Assembly (NCBI RefSeq): GCF_024168645.1
Contig: NZ_JALJWF010000001.1
Coordinates: 3,971,501 to 4,035,500, forward strand
DNA length: 64,000 bases
Reading direction: 5' to 3'
From: Pseudomonas sp. GGS8
GTDB taxonomy: Bacteria > Pseudomonadota > Gammaproteobacteria > Pseudomonadales > Pseudomonadaceae
Positions 40,987 to 50,788 of this stretch are shown one piece after another (the stretch's first letter is position 1; each line of letters begins with the position of its first letter). Position numbers and translations under genes: made by a program. Below the pieces are notes generated by a model. That model saw nothing but the letters and a program-made list of their open reading frames with translations. It was not told the DNA's origin and made no database searches.

Positions 40987-43614
40987 ATGGGCAAATCGCT
41001 GGTCATTGTGGAATCCCCGGCTAAGGCCAAGACCATCAACAAGTATCTGGGTAACCAATACGTGGTGAAGTCGAGTATCGGCCATATCCGAGACCTGCCC
41101 ACCAGCGGTTCGGCTAGCGCCAGCAAAGAGCCTGCCGCCAAGCGTGGCAAGGCCGCCGCAGGTGAAGGTCCGGTGCTCACGCCGAAAGAGAAAGCGCGCA
41201 AGCAGCTGGTCTCGCGCATGGGAGTCGATCCCGATCATGGCTGGAAAGCCAAGTACGAGATCCTCCCGGGCAAGGAAAAGGTTATCGAAGAGCTGCGCCG
41301 GCTCGCCAAAGATGCTGACACCATCTATCTCGCAACCGACTTGGATCGCGAGGGGGAAGCCATTGCCTGGCACCTGCGCGAAGCCATCGGTGGTGACGAC
41401 AGCCGCTACAAGCGCGTGGTGTTCAACGAAATTACCAAAAAAGCGATCCAGGAAGCTTTCTCCCAACCGGGCGAGCTGGACATCGATCGCGTAAACGCTC
41501 AGCAGGCGCGTCGCTTCCTCGACCGTGTGGTGGGTTACATGGTTTCGCCGCTGCTGTGGGCCAAGGTCGCCCGTGGCCTGTCCGCTGGTCGCGTGCAATC
41601 GGTTGCGGTGAAGCTGGTGGTCGAACGTGAGCGTGAAATCCGCGCGTTCAACCCGGAAGAGTACTGGGAAGTTCACGCTGATCTCGGCACCGCCAAGGGC
41701 GCGACTGTGCGCTTCGACGTGGCTCGCGAGAAAGGCGAAGCCTTCAAGCCGCTCAACGAAGCCCAGGCCATGGCCGCGCTGGAGAAGCTCAAGGCCTCCA
41801 GCTACAGCATCGTCAAGCGCGAAGACAAACCGACCAGCAGCAAGCCGTCGGCACCGTTCATCACCTCCACCCTGCAGCAGGCCGCGAGTAATCGCCTGGG
41901 CTTCGGTGTGAAGAAAACCATGATGATGGCCCAGCGTCTGTACGAAGCCGGCTACATCACTTATATGCGTACCGACTCTACCAACCTCTCGGCCGATGCC
42001 GTGACGATGGCGCGTACATATATTGAAGGCGAATTCGGCAAGAAGTACCTGCCGGAAACCCCGAACGTCTACAGCAGCAAGGAAGGCGCCCAAGAGGCTC
42101 ACGAAGCGATTCGTCCGTCCGACGCCAATACCGAGCCAAGCAAGCTGTCGGGCATGGAGCGTGATGCCGAGCGGCTTTACGAGCTGATCTGGCGCCAGTT
42201 CCTCGCCTGCCAGATGCTGCCGGCCCAATACCTGTCGACCACGGTCACCGTCGGTGCCGGTGACTTCGAGTTGCGCGCCAAGGGCCGCATCCTGAAGTTC
42301 GACGGTTACACTCGTGTCATGCCGCAAATCACCAAGCCAGGCGATGACGACGTGCTGCCGGACATGGCTCAGGGCGATGCGATGAAGCTGATCAAGCTTG
42401 ATCCGACCCAACACTTCACCAAGCCGCCGGCACGTTACTCGGAAGCGAGCCTGGTAAAGGAAATGGAAAAACGCGGCATCGGTCGCCCTTCGACCTACGC
42501 GGCGATCATTTCGACCATTCAGGATCGCGGCTACGTGGCGCTGCATAACCGTCGTTTCTATTCGGAAAAGATGGGCGACATCGTCACTGAGCGTCTGGCC
42601 GAAAGCTTCTCCAATCTCATGGACTACGGCTTCACCGCCGGCATGGAAGAGAATCTCGATGACGTGGCCCAGGGCGAGCGCGACTGGAAAAACGTGCTCG
42701 ACGAGTTCTACGGCGACTTCAAGAAGAAACTCGAAGTGGCCGAAAGCGCCGAAGGCGGCATGCGCGCCAACCAGCCGGTGATGACTGATATTCCATGTGT
42801 GGTGTGCGGTCGTCCGATGCAGATTCGTACTGCATCGACCGGCGTGTTCCTCGGTTGCTCGGGCTACAGCCTGCCGCCGAAAGAACGCTGCAAGGCCACC
42901 GTCAACCTGGTGCCGGGCGACGAAATCGCTGCGGACGACGAGGGTGAGTCGGAGTCGCTGGTTCTGCGCGGCAAGCACCGTTGCCCGATCTGCAGCACGG
43001 CGATGGATGCTTATCTGCTCGACGAGAAGCGCAAGCTGCACATCTGCGGTAACAACCCGGATTGCGCAGGCTACGAAATTGAAGAGGGCACATACCGTAT
43101 CAAGGGCTACGAAGGTCCGAGCCTGGAATGCGACAAGTGCGGTAGCGAGATGCAGCTCAAGACCGGCCGTTTCGGCAAGTTCTTCGGTTGCACCAACGCA
43201 ACCTGCAAGAACACCCGCAAGCTGCTGAAAAGCGGTGATGCGGCGCCGCCGAAGATGGATCCGGTGAAGATGCCTGAGCTCAAATGCGAAAAGGTCAACG
43301 ACACCTACATTCTGCGTGACGGAGCTTCCGGCCTGTTCCTGGCGGCCAGCCAGTTCCCGAAAAACCGCGAGACCCGTGCTCCATTGGTCATGGAGATCGT
43401 GCCGCATAAAGATGAGATCGATCCGAAATACCACTTCCTCTGTGAAGCACCGAAGAAAGATCCTGACGGTCTGCCTGCAGTGATCCGTTACAGCCGCAAG
43501 ACCAAAGAGCAATACGTGCAGACGGAAGTCGACGGTAAGCCGACTGGTTGGAAAGCGTATTACGATGGCGGCAAGTGGACGGTTGAAGACAAGCGTCCAG
43601 CAGCCAAGGCTTAA
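40987..43614 (+). CDS. topA: DNA topoisomerase I (type IA)
   Basis: Relaxes negative supercoils. The 875-residue protein has a Toprim domain ([17 protein letters not shown]; acidic [17 protein letters not shown]). The active-site Tyr is in [14 protein letters not shown] (near residue 330). C-terminal C4 zinc ribbons follow, with [18 protein letters not shown] and [10 protein letters not shown]. An insertion rich in Ala/Lys/Gly ([18 protein letters not shown]) sits after residue 38. The ATG at 40987 is the family start. Confidence 0.97.
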   Translation: MGKSLVIVESPAKAKTINKYLGNQYVVKSSIGHIRDLPTSGSASASKEPAAKRGKAAAGEGPVLTPKEKARKQLVSRMGVDPDHGWKAKYEILPGKEKVIEELRRLAKDADTIYLATDLDREGEAIAWHLREAIGGDDSRYKRVVFNEITKKAIQEAFSQPGELDIDRVNAQQARRFLDRVVGYMVSPLLWAKVARGLSAGRVQSVAVKLVVEREREIRAFNPEEYWEVHADLGTAKGATVRFDVAREKGEAFKPLNEAQAMAALEKLKASSYSIVKREDKPTSSKPSAPFITSTLQQAASNRLGFGVKKTMMMAQRLYEAGYITYMRTDSTNLSADAVTMARTYIEGEFGKKYLPETPNVYSSKEGAQEAHEAIRPSDANTEPSKLSGMERDAERLYELIWRQFLACQMLPAQYLSTTVTVGAGDFELRAKGRILKFDGYTRVMPQITKPGDDDVLPDMAQGDAMKLIKLDPTQHFTKPPARYSEASLVKEMEKRGIGRPSTYAAIISTIQDRGYVALHNRRFYSEKMGDIVTERLAESFSNLMDYGFTAGMEENLDDVAQGERDWKNVLDEFYGDFKKKLEVAESAEGGMRANQPVMTDIPCVVCGRPMQIRTASTGVFLGCSGYSLPPKERCKATVNLVPGDEIAADDEGESESLVLRGKHRCPICSTAMDAYLLDEKRKLHICGNNPDCAGYEIEEGTYRIKGYEGPSLECDKCGSEMQLKTGRFGKFFGCTNATCKNTRKLLKSGDAAPPKMDPVKMPELKCEKVNDTYILRDGASGLFLAASQFPKNRETRAPLVMEIVPHKDEIDPKYHFLCEAPKKDPDGLPAVIRYSRKTKEQYVQTEVDGKPTGWKAYYDGGKWTVEDKRPAAKA

Positions 43615-43632
43615 AAAGCCGCTGTAGATAAA

Positions 43633-43678
43633 CAGGCCGCATGACAACCCTCGGGTTTTCATGCGGCCTTTTTGTTTT
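43633..43678 (+). terminator. Terminator of topA
   Basis: A 10-bp perfect stem GGCCGCATGA/TCATGCGGCC (43635-43668) is followed by TTTTTGTTTT. Confidence 0.93.
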
Positions 43679-43757
43679 GGGCTTGCGGTGAGCTTGGGTG
43701 ATCCACGACACTGTCAGACCTGCGTTAAGCAAATATTTCGTTGTGGAGGCTGCCGTC

Positions 43758-44282
43758 ATGGCCCACGAACTCTATACCCGTACCAACCAGAAGATTTATT
43801 TCGCCGGTCTGTCGCTGGAAGCGCTCGCCAAGGCCGAAGAGGGGCGGGCGATGAACTCCCTGGCGCTGATTCAGGCCGGGCGCGAATCGGCGTTGTTTCA
43901 CCTGTACGGAGCTCTGCTGGGGCTGTGCCATGAAATCGCCGGTTTCTATCGCTTACCTCAGGCCAATGCGCCGCGGGCAGAGATGCTGCTGACCCGCGAA
44001 GTGCTCGAAACCATCGCTATTCCGGAAATGTCCGAAATGGTCGAGTTGGCGCAAAACCCTGAAACCTGGCTGGCCAAACTGCTGTCGGCTTATGCCGCAC
44101 TGTTTCAGCCGCCTCGTGCGCCGCACAAGCCCAAGGGCGATGTGACGCAGCCGCTCATTCTGGCCGTCAATCTGGACGAAGAAGAGGCGCCTGAAGAGCT
44201 GAGCCGGGAAGAACTGGAGAGCTGGCGGCAGAATCTGAAAAGCTTGGCGATCCGGTTTCGCGAAGGGCTGAACGAGTGCTGA
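43758..44282 (+). CDS. Conserved hypothetical protein (DUF6586-like)
   Basis: A 174-residue, mostly helical soluble protein starting MAHELYTRTNQKIYFAGLSL and ending in an acidic then charged helix (ELSREELESWRQNLKSLAIR). It occupies the PA3010-like position between topA and lexA in pseudomonads. No catalytic motif is visible and the function is unknown. The ATG at 43758 has GTGGAGG at good spacing, favoured over the extension from 43698. Confidence 0.8.
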   Translation: MAHELYTRTNQKIYFAGLSLEALAKAEEGRAMNSLALIQAGRESALFHLYGALLGLCHEIAGFYRLPQANAPRAEMLLTREVLETIAIPEMSEMVELAQNPETWLAKLLSAYAALFQPPRAPHKPKGDVTQPLILAVNLDEEEAPEELSREELESWRQNLKSLAIRFREGLNEC

Positions 44283-44423
44283 AAGATTGAGTGTTTGGCG
44301 AATGGTCCGCTCAAAGAAGCGTGTTATCAGAAATTTTTCTTCGTGATGGCATCTGGTCAAGATCCCGAGCGAAGCTTGGCCGATGCCTATATAATCCCCG
44401 CCTTTCGTGGAGAACAGACCTTT

Positions 44424-44657
44424 ATGCCAACGTCCTTTCTAGAAATTGTCGAGTTACCAGACGGCCGAATCGAGCTGCGTAGGGCCGAGGACGAGGGTTC
44501 TCTGGTTACTTTGGATTTCTCCGAGGATGCCAAGGCTTTCCTGCAAGGCCAGCACGTGGAAGTCGCCAAGGCGATGTTGAGTGTCGGTGTCCAGATGGCA
44601 GGACGCCTGGTTGAAGGCGAATTTGATAAGGAAGAGGGACCGCGGGTTCTTCATTGA
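44424..44657 (+). CDS. Conserved small hypothetical protein (77 aa)
   Basis: A short protein, MPTSFLEIVELPDGRIELRR..., with an acidic, helical C-terminus. No recognised domain. In-frame codons extend upstream to 44295, but the ATG at 44424 is preceded by GTGGAGAACAGACC. It is conserved in this position near lexA-sulA in Pseudomonas; the function is unknown. Confidence 0.75.
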   Translation: MPTSFLEIVELPDGRIELRRAEDEGSLVTLDFSEDAKAFLQGQHVEVAKAMLSVGVQMAGRLVEGEFDKEEGPRVLH

Positions 44658-44751
44658 TCCCGCCCGTCGGATTTTGCGGATACCTCTACAGATCGGCTTC
44701 TCTGTCCTTGGAGAAGCCCCGCGCTGTTCAGCGCATACAGTGTTTTGTCAG

Positions 44752-45225
44752 TTAACCCAGTCGAATATTCAGACTTTGCGCATCCCCAGTACGGGCGGCG
44801 CTGATCAGCTGTTGCCGCGACGATGTGCTCAATGGGTTTAGCCAGCTGACGACCGTATGGCTGCGACCAAGTCGCAAGGCTTCACAGGTCAGCTGCTGAG
44901 CGCTCTGTGTACCGCGTGGTTGCAGCAGCAGAATGCGTTCACGGTTCAGGCCGGCGTCCCGCAGCCAAGCCTGGGTCAGGCTGGCGGGCGGGGCGATCAG
45001 AGTCAGCCAGCGAGCATCCTGGTCCTGACTCAGCTCCCTGAGGATGGGGGCCAGAAGGTTCAGGCAGTTCCCGGCCGCGCCACGCAATGACAGCTCGCTG
45101 AAGACTTCGGGCTCGGCGCTCCAGGGCGATTCGACCACGTCTTTCAGGATCGGCGCCAGCGGCTGCGCCATGAACGCCTCGAACAACGGGAGTTGGGCTT
45201 GCTGTGAAGTGTGTGGGAACTGCAT
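44752..45225 (-). CDS. sulA: SOS cell division inhibitor SulA
   Basis: Binds FtsZ and blocks septation during the SOS response. The 157-residue protein has the SulA/RecA-like core: SELSLRGAAGNCLNLLAPIL, DARWLTLIAPPASLT and RTGDAQSLNIRLG. It starts 10 bp after lexA on the same strand with a strong AAAGGAGGC ribosome site, so lexA-sulA form one operon under the two LexA boxes upstream of lexA. Confidence 0.93.
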   Translation of the reverse strand: MQFPHTSQQAQLPLFEAFMAQPLAPILKDVVESPWSAEPEVFSELSLRGAAGNCLNLLAPILRELSQDQDARWLTLIAPPASLTQAWLRDAGLNRERILLLQPRGTQSAQQLTCEALRLGRSHTVVSWLNPLSTSSRQQLISAARTGDAQSLNIRLG

Positions 45226-45235
45226 AAAGCCTCCT

Positions 45236-45844
45236 TTAGCGGCGAATCACGCCGACGCTCAAGCCTTCGATCACCAGTTCCTGATCTTTCAGGTTGACTT
45301 CGATAGGGGCGAATTCAGGGTTTTCGGCAATCAGCCAGACCTTGCTGCCATCGCGCTTGAAGCGCTTGACGGTCACTTCGTCGCCGATCCGTGCCACTAC
45401 GATCTGACCGTTACGGGCTTCACGGGTGGTATGGACGGCCAGCAGGTCACCGTCGAAAATGCCGACGTCCTTCATGCTCATGCCATGGACCCGCAATAGA
45501 TAGTCAGCGCGAGGGTGGAAGAACGAAGGGTTGATGTTGCAGGATTCTTCGATGTGCTGCTGGGCGAGGATCGGAGCGCCCGCTGCCACTCGGCCGATGA
45601 TTGGCAGGGTAGACTCGTCGGCCTTGGCTTCGAAGCCAGGAATGCGAATGCCACGGGAGGCGCCTGGGGTCATCTCGATCGCACCCTTGCGGGCCAGTGC
45701 CTTGAGGTGTTCTTCCGCTGCATTGGGCGATTTGAACCCCAGTTCCTGAGCGATTTCCGCGCGGGTCGGCGGGTAGCCGTTGTCTTCGAGGCAGCGTTTG
45801 ATGAAGGCCAGAATCTCTGCTTGGCGTGGCGTCAGCTTTAGCAT
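45236..45844 (-). CDS. lexA: SOS repressor LexA
   Basis: A 202-residue repressor. The N-terminal winged helix [20 protein letters not shown] includes [16 protein letters not shown]. The cleavage site Ala-Gly is in GRVAAGAPI (near residue 85). The Ser in [15 protein letters not shown] and Lys in [12 protein letters not shown] complete the self-cleavage dyad. Two LexA boxes immediately upstream indicate autoregulation. Confidence 0.97.
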   Translation of the reverse strand: MLKLTPRQAEILAFIKRCLEDNGYPPTRAEIAQELGFKSPNAAEEHLKALARKGAIEMTPGASRGIRIPGFEAKADESTLPIIGRVAAGAPILAQQHIEESCNINPSFFHPRADYLLRVHGMSMKDVGIFDGDLLAVHTTREARNGQIVVARIGDEVTVKRFKRDGSKVWLIAENPEFAPIEVNLKDQELVIEGLSVGVIRR

Positions 45845-45854
45845 ATTGATCGCT

Positions 45855-45870
45855 CTGTCTTTTTATACAG
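45855..45870 (-). promoter_or_regulatory. LexA box 1 (lexA-proximal)
   Basis: CTGTATAAAAAGACAG on the minus strand fits CTG-N10-CAG. It lies 11 bp before the lexA ATG. Confidence 0.85.
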
Positions 45871-45873
45871 TGA

Positions 45874-45889
45874 CTGGGATTATATACAG
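45874..45889 (-). promoter_or_regulatory. LexA box 2 (lexA-distal)
   Basis: CTGTATATAATCCCAG on the minus strand fits CTG-N10-CAG, 3 bp beyond the first box. TATAAT inside it is likely part of the promoter. Confidence 0.88.
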
Positions 45890-46031
45890 TGGACCGGTCT
45901 TGGCAATGCCCCTTTTTTTGCTGGCCGCTGGACGGTCATTCAGCTCGCCGATTGAAGCGCCAGTGTTGTATGGTTAAATAGCTGACCGACCATTCCAAAA
46001 ACGAACCGCCAGACTTGACAAGGCCTGGGCT

Positions 46032-46058
46032 GAAACGTATGTTTCAAACAAGTGTTTG
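46032..46058 (+). promoter_or_regulatory. Double PsrA operator
   Basis: GAAAC-GTAT-GTTTC (46032-46045) and CAAAC-AAGT-GTTTG (46045-46058) both fit the PsrA consensus (G/C)AAAC-N2-4-GTTT(G/C) and share one base. They lie 15 bp before the psrA ATG, indicating autorepression. Confidence 0.85.
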
Positions 46059-46073
46059 TCAGGCGGAGTAGCC

Positions 46074-46781
46074 ATGGCCCAGTCGGAAACCGTTGAACGC
46101 ATTCTCGATGCTGCCGAGCAATTGTTCGCGGAAAAAGGTTTCGCTGAAACCTCGTTGCGTCTGATCACCAGCAAGGCCGGTGTCAATCTGGCGGCGGTGA
46201 ACTATCACTTCGGATCGAAGAAGGCGCTGATTCAGGCGGTATTCTCGCGTTTTCTCGGGCCGTTCTGCCTCAGTCTCGATAAAGAGCTGGAGCGCCGTCA
46301 GGCCAAGCCTGAGAACAAGCCGACCCTTGAAGAGCTGCTGGAGATCCTCGTCGAACAAGCCTTGGTGGTGCAGCCACGCAGCGGCAACGACCTGTCCATC
46401 TTCATGCGTTTGCTGGGGCTGGCTTTCAGTCAGAGCCAAGGTCACTTGCGTCGCTATCTGGAAGACATGTACGGCAAGGTTTTCCGCCGCTACATGATGC
46501 TGGTCAACGAAGCCGCTCCGCGCATTCCGCCGATCGAACTGTTCTGGCGCGTGCACTTCATGCTCGGTGCCGCGGCGTTCAGCATGTCGGGGATCAAGGC
46601 CTTGCGCGCGATTGCCGAGACTGATTTCGGGGTCAACACTTCCATCGAGCAAGTGATGCGTCTGATGGTGCCATTCCTGGCCGCGGGCATGCGTGCCGAA
46701 ACCGGCGTCACCGACACCGCCATGGCCACCGCACAGCTGCGTCCTCGCGGCAAATCGACCCCGGTGGCCGCCAAGGTTTAA
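46074..46781 (+). CDS. psrA: TetR-family fatty-acid-responsive regulator PsrA
   Basis: A 235-residue TetR protein: the N-terminal HTH (ERILDAAEQLFAEKGFAETS ... VNLAAVNYHFGSKKALI) and a C-terminal ligand domain. PsrA senses long-chain acyl compounds, derepresses beta-oxidation and activates rpoS in pseudomonads. The ATG at 46074 is used since GGCGGAGTAGCC precedes it. The operators directly upstream match the published PsrA motif. Order lexA-psrA-nagZ matches P. aeruginosa. Confidence 0.94.
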   Translation: MAQSETVERILDAAEQLFAEKGFAETSLRLITSKAGVNLAAVNYHFGSKKALIQAVFSRFLGPFCLSLDKELERRQAKPENKPTLEELLEILVEQALVVQPRSGNDLSIFMRLLGLAFSQSQGHLRRYLEDMYGKVFRRYMMLVNEAAPRIPPIELFWRVHFMLGAAAFSMSGIKALRAIAETDFGVNTSIEQVMRLMVPFLAAGMRAETGVTDTAMATAQLRPRGKSTPVAAKV

Positions 46782-46936
46782 CCGCACACGGGTGGGCGCG
46801 GCAGCTGACATCCGCTAAGCTAGTCGCCCATGCCGACTCTCGTTCTGAACCCCCTCATTGATGTCGCCGACCTGCCGGGCTCAGCCCATGGGGGCGAATT
46901 CGTGCGAGCCGGGTTTATCGTAACCAAGGAATTTCT

Positions 46937-47947
46937 ATGACTGCTGGCCTGCAAGGCTCGTTGATGGTGGACGTCGCCGGTACCTGGCTGACGTCTGAAG
47001 ATCGCCAATTGTTGCGCCAACCCGAAGTGGGCGGCCTGATCATTTTTGCCCGCAACATCGAACACCCGCGTCAGGTGCGCGAGTTGAGCGCCGCGATCCG
47101 CGCCATTCGTCCTGATCTGCTGCTGGCGGTGGATCAGGAGGGCGGTCGGGTTCAGCGACTGCGTCAGGGCTTCGTGCGACTGCCCGCCATGCGCGCCATC
47201 GCCGACAACCCGAATGCCGAATACCTGGCCGAGCAGTGCGGCTGGATCATGGCGACCGAAGTCCTCGCGGTCGGTCTCGACCTGAGCTTCGCCCCGGTAC
47301 TGGACCTCGACTACCAGCGCAGTGCGGTGGTTGGCACGCGTTCGTTCGAAAGCGATCCGGAGCGCGCCGCCTTGCTCGCCGGTGCGTTCATCCGCGGCAT
47401 GAACAGCGCCGGAATGGCTGCCACCGGCAAGCATTTCCCCGGTCATGGCTGGGCCGAGGCCGATTCCCACGTTGCGATTCCCAACGATGAGCGCAGTCTT
47501 GATCAGATCCGTGCCAACGACCTGGTGCCGTTCGCGCGATTGAGCAAACAACTGGCCGCGGTCATGCCGGCCCACGTTATTTATCCACAAGTCGATTCCC
47601 AGCCTGCCGGTTTTTCCCGCCGCTGGTTGCAGGACATTCTGCGCGGCGAGCTGCAGTTCGATGGCGTGATCTTCAGTGATGACCTGTCGATGGCCGGTGC
47701 ACACGTGGTGGGCGATGCCGCCAGTCGCATCGAAGCGGCATTGACCGCCGGTTGCGACATGGGCCTGGTATGCAACGACCGCGCGGCTGCCGAACTGGCC
47801 TTGAGTGCCGCCCAGCGGTTGAAGGTCAAACCTTCAGCGCGTATTGCGCGGATGCGCGGGCAGGCGTACGCCAGCACCGAATACCGTCAAGACCCGCGCT
47901 GGCTGACGGCCGTCGGTGCGCTCAAAGAAGCTCAATTGATTGATTAA
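46937..47947 (+). CDS. nagZ: Beta-N-acetylhexosaminidase (GH3)
   Basis: Cytosolic muropeptide recycling: removes GlcNAc from anhydro-muropeptides. The 336-residue protein has NagZ motifs LLAVDQEGGRVQRL, TGKHFPGHGWAEADSHV (the His/Asp dyad loop) and FSDDLSMAGA (nucleophile Asp). Shine-Dalgarno AAGGAA precedes the ATG. It is followed 12 bp later by the thioinosine phosphorylase gene. Confidence 0.95.
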   Translation: MTAGLQGSLMVDVAGTWLTSEDRQLLRQPEVGGLIIFARNIEHPRQVRELSAAIRAIRPDLLLAVDQEGGRVQRLRQGFVRLPAMRAIADNPNAEYLAEQCGWIMATEVLAVGLDLSFAPVLDLDYQRSAVVGTRSFESDPERAALLAGAFIRGMNSAGMAATGKHFPGHGWAEADSHVAIPNDERSLDQIRANDLVPFARLSKQLAAVMPAHVIYPQVDSQPAGFSRRWLQDILRGELQFDGVIFSDDLSMAGAHVVGDAASRIEAALTAGCDMGLVCNDRAAAELALSAAQRLKVKPSARIARMRGQAYASTEYRQDPRWLTAVGALKEAQLID

Positions 47948-48697
<750 letters not shown>

Positions 48698-48704
48698 GCT
48701 CGAC

Positions 48705-48925
48705 ACTCTCGAGCGCCAGTCTCGACGTGCTGCTGGCGAGCAATCGGTTGTTGATCGATGCGGCGATGCCGGCCATCGACTATCTGACCGATCGCCAAGG
48801 CAAGGAAGGGCTGATCATCCTCACCAATTCCGACGCCACCATCCTCGCCGTCGAAGGTCGCGCCGACCGTCTCAAGGGCAGCGGCCTGCAAGACATCACC
48901 TTTGGCGCAGGGGCATGGTCTGGCC
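48705..48925 (+). pseudogene. Remnant of AcoR-like sigma-54-dependent regulator (N-terminal GAF part)
   Basis: The frame read from 48727 gives LLASNRLLIDAAMPAIDYLT, then GLIILTNSDATILAVEG and GLQDITFGAGAWS. This is the start of the GAF sensor region of AcoR-type enhancer-binding proteins (full length ~650 aa). The preceding LDTLERQ is in another frame. No AAA+ or HTH part remains. It runs directly into the reversed aldehyde dehydrogenase fragment, so both genes lost their remainder in one deletion. Confidence 0.68.
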
Positions 48926-49018
48926 GTCGGCGGCCTCGACCCAGTCACCGCCGATGAGCATGCGCGGTGCGCGCTGGATGAACGCCGAAGTGGCGGGAAG
49001 CAGATAAGGGAGGGGCAT
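48896..49018 (-). pseudogene. Remnant of aldehyde dehydrogenase (N-terminus only)
   Basis: The minus frame from ATG 49018 reads MPLPYLLPATSAFIQRAPRM, then LIGGDWVEAADGQTMPLR, the first ~38 residues of an aldehyde dehydrogenase (full length ~490-500). It stops at 48896 after a few foreign codons. It is tail-to-tail with, and slightly overlaps, the AcoR-like fragment; such regulators often neighbour aldehyde dehydrogenase genes. Confidence 0.7.
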
Positions 49019-49301
49019 GGCAAGACCTCTTGTTGTGCGTGAAAAAGGGGCTTGCTCACTGTTTGGCAATGGCTGTGTCAAGTGCCGGGAAGGGGCTGAT
49101 AGCCCAGTGTCGGCGGGGTTTTGAGTGATGCGAGGGGCGGGTGACTCGCTTGGAGGTGTCGCAAATCGCGACAGCCCGATGAGACGACGAGCGACCTGTC
49201 ACAGCCTTGAGACACCCGCTATTGAGGACTAGAATTTTCAGGCTAAAGGGTGAAATGACGGAGCATTTGCCCGGCATACATCTGGCGCGAGGGAGGTAGC
49301 G

Positions 49302-49556
49302 ATGTTCCTATCACCTCTGGAAATCAAAAACATCATCGAGCAAAGTTTTCTGCCCGCCGTGTGCATCTGCAGTATGGAGGCAGACCAGTTCCTGACGATT
49401 CGGGTTTGCGATTGTATGACCGGCAAAGTGGATCTGGTGGCCACTCACGTACCGGTATGGACACTGGACAGTCCCCATGCAATTGCATCGCTGGTGGCTG
49501 ATATGCGGTTGGAAATCGAGGCTCACAAAGGCGTTCACCCGACGTTCTACAGTTGA
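49302..49556 (+). CDS. DUF1652 domain-containing protein
   Basis: An 84-residue protein, MFLSPLEIKNIIEQSFLPAV..., with CICS, CDCMTG and a C-terminal SLVADMRLEIEAHKG helix, matching the Pseudomonas DUF1652 family. The function is unknown. It has a strong ribosome site, GGGAGGTAGCG. A perfect hairpin lies just after its stop. Confidence 0.85.
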   Translation: MFLSPLEIKNIIEQSFLPAVCICSMEADQFLTIRVCDCMTGKVDLVATHVPVWTLDSPHAIASLVADMRLEIEAHKGVHPTFYS

Positions 49557-49565
49557 ACCGATGTC

Positions 49566-49592
49566 ACGCCGCACCTGTCGATGGTGCGGCGT
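49566..49592. terminator. Hairpin between convergent genes
   Basis: A 10-bp perfect stem ACGCCGCACC/GGTGCGGCGT with a 7-base loop; no U-tract on either side, so terminator strength is uncertain. Confidence 0.5.
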
Positions 49593-49604
49593 GCGTCTGT
49601 CATG

Positions 49605-49961
49605 TCAGGACGGGATTTTTCGGGAAATCTCATCGAACGTGTCGCTGTCTACAGCTGCCAGCAACCTTCTTCCATCCTTGAGTGTGGCCAGAAAGGTTAC
49701 CTCGGTTTCCTTGCCAGCCAACATGAAGCCGGCAATTGCGCCGATAGGCCCCAGCAACATGGCCCCCGCCACGCCGAAGCCGATGACATCCTTGATGTTG
49801 TTGATCGAATCCTCGTTGGCCACTTCTACACTCTTGAACAATGAGAGCGGGAGGGTGATGCCGGGCCACGGGTGAAGCGACGTCCTGAGCGTGAAAACGC
49901 CGTCTGTGTACTCTCCATCACCCTGCAGAAAGTCCCCCGCCAGGACCGTTATGCTTGCCAT
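49605..49961 (-). CDS. Hypothetical protein with glycine-rich hydrophobic segment
   Basis: A 118-residue protein. A beta-rich N-terminal half (GDFLQGDGEYTDGVFTLRTS) precedes a hydrophobic Gly/Ala segment VIGFGVAGAMLLGPIGAIAG (glycine-zipper-like), then TFLATLKDGRRLLAAVDSDT. It may associate with membrane, but the function is unknown. The ATG at 49961 is the only supported start. Confidence 0.65.
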   Translation of the reverse strand: MASITVLAGDFLQGDGEYTDGVFTLRTSLHPWPGITLPLSLFKSVEVANEDSINNIKDVIGFGVAGAMLLGPIGAIAGFMLAGKETEVTFLATLKDGRRLLAAVDSDTFDEISRKIPS

Positions 49962-50328
49962 GTTCTTACCCTCTGACTGGCAATCGGTGAACCCTCATTT
50001 CGCGCCTGCACCGGAGCATCGTCAATCGCCGGGCGATGAAGTGTTCCGGCCGGGGGCCTCTATGCTTGTCTCACACTGCAACAGGTGTCGCGATATTAGA
50101 CGCGGGCGATCTCGTTCAGACCCGCTCATAAGCCAGTGATTTCAAGTAACTGATTGATTTTTATAGTGATCGTTAAGCTGGCACGCGGCGCCTGAAAGGT
50201 CGCCTTCGCGGGCAAGCCTCGCTCCTACTCTGGAATTTTTTGGTGAACACACGATTTGTGTACCGCCGAAGACTCATATAGGAGCGAGGCTTGCCTGCGA
50301 AGAGGTCCTCAAGAACACCGCAGCAGCA
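49962..50328. repeat. Gene-free stretch with REP doublet (50203-50302)
   Basis: A facing pair TTCGCGGGCAAGCCTCGCTC and AGGAGCGAGGCTTGCCTGCG about 60 bp apart forms a variant REP doublet. The first 240 bp (49962-50200) contain nothing recognised. Confidence 0.65.
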
Positions 50329-50730
50329 TCAAGCCTCAGGCACCGGACAGCTCAAATCCCCTTCCTTACACTTCAAGTAAGTCTTGAACGCTTCGACCCG
50401 CGCCTTGGTCAGCTCCGTGGTGCAGTTGCTGTAGATCAGCGGATACACGCTGCCACCTTCCACTCCGGATGCCGAGAACTTGCACTCGGCATCGCGAAAC
50501 GCAATCCATGAGCGCTGGGCCCCGACCAGCAGTTTTTTGGTATCAGGGCTGTCCTTCAAGCGCGTGGTGATCTGCTGGTAAAGCGCATTCAGTTCTTGGT
50601 CGGCCGCCTTGTTCTGCTGCGCCGCGCACTGATTCATCGTCGTCTGGTCGGTGGCGTTGTCGCAGTTGGCGGCATGCGCAAGGGGGGTGAACAGCTGTGG
50701 CGTCAGCATCAGGAGAAAACGTGGAGGCAT
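50329..50730 (-). CDS. Secreted LprI/DUF1311-family protein (lysozyme-inhibitor-like)
   Basis: A 133-residue exported protein with N-terminal signal PPRFLLMLTPQLFTPLAHA. A DUF1311 domain follows, with the family cysteines and pattern DQTTMNQCAAQQNKAADQEL, then LVGAQRSWIAFRDAECKF and a Cys-containing tail. Mycobacterial LprI of this family inhibits lysozyme; the role here is inferred only by domain. The ATG at 50730 gives the signal peptide, but no clear Shine-Dalgarno is present and the open frame continues to 50835, overlapping the next gene's end. Confidence 0.78.
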   Translation of the reverse strand: MPPRFLLMLTPQLFTPLAHAANCDNATDQTTMNQCAAQQNKAADQELNALYQQITTRLKDSPDTKKLLVGAQRSWIAFRDAECKFSASGVEGGSVYPLIYSNCTTELTKARVEAFKTYLKCKEGDLSCPVPEA

Positions 50731-50788
50731 GGGAATTTTCACTGTAACAATGGAAAGATGAGGTTGCAGTGTAGCGAAGACGCAGGCT

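Noticed and set aside
40969..43662. An ~897-codon minus-strand open frame covering all of topA
   Set aside because: It is the mirror of topA codons in a GC-rich genome, with no recognisable domain or ribosome site.
44291..44423. Longer N-terminus for the 77-residue protein before sulA
   Set aside because: The extension is not protein-like and the GTGGAGAACAGACC site supports the ATG at 44424.
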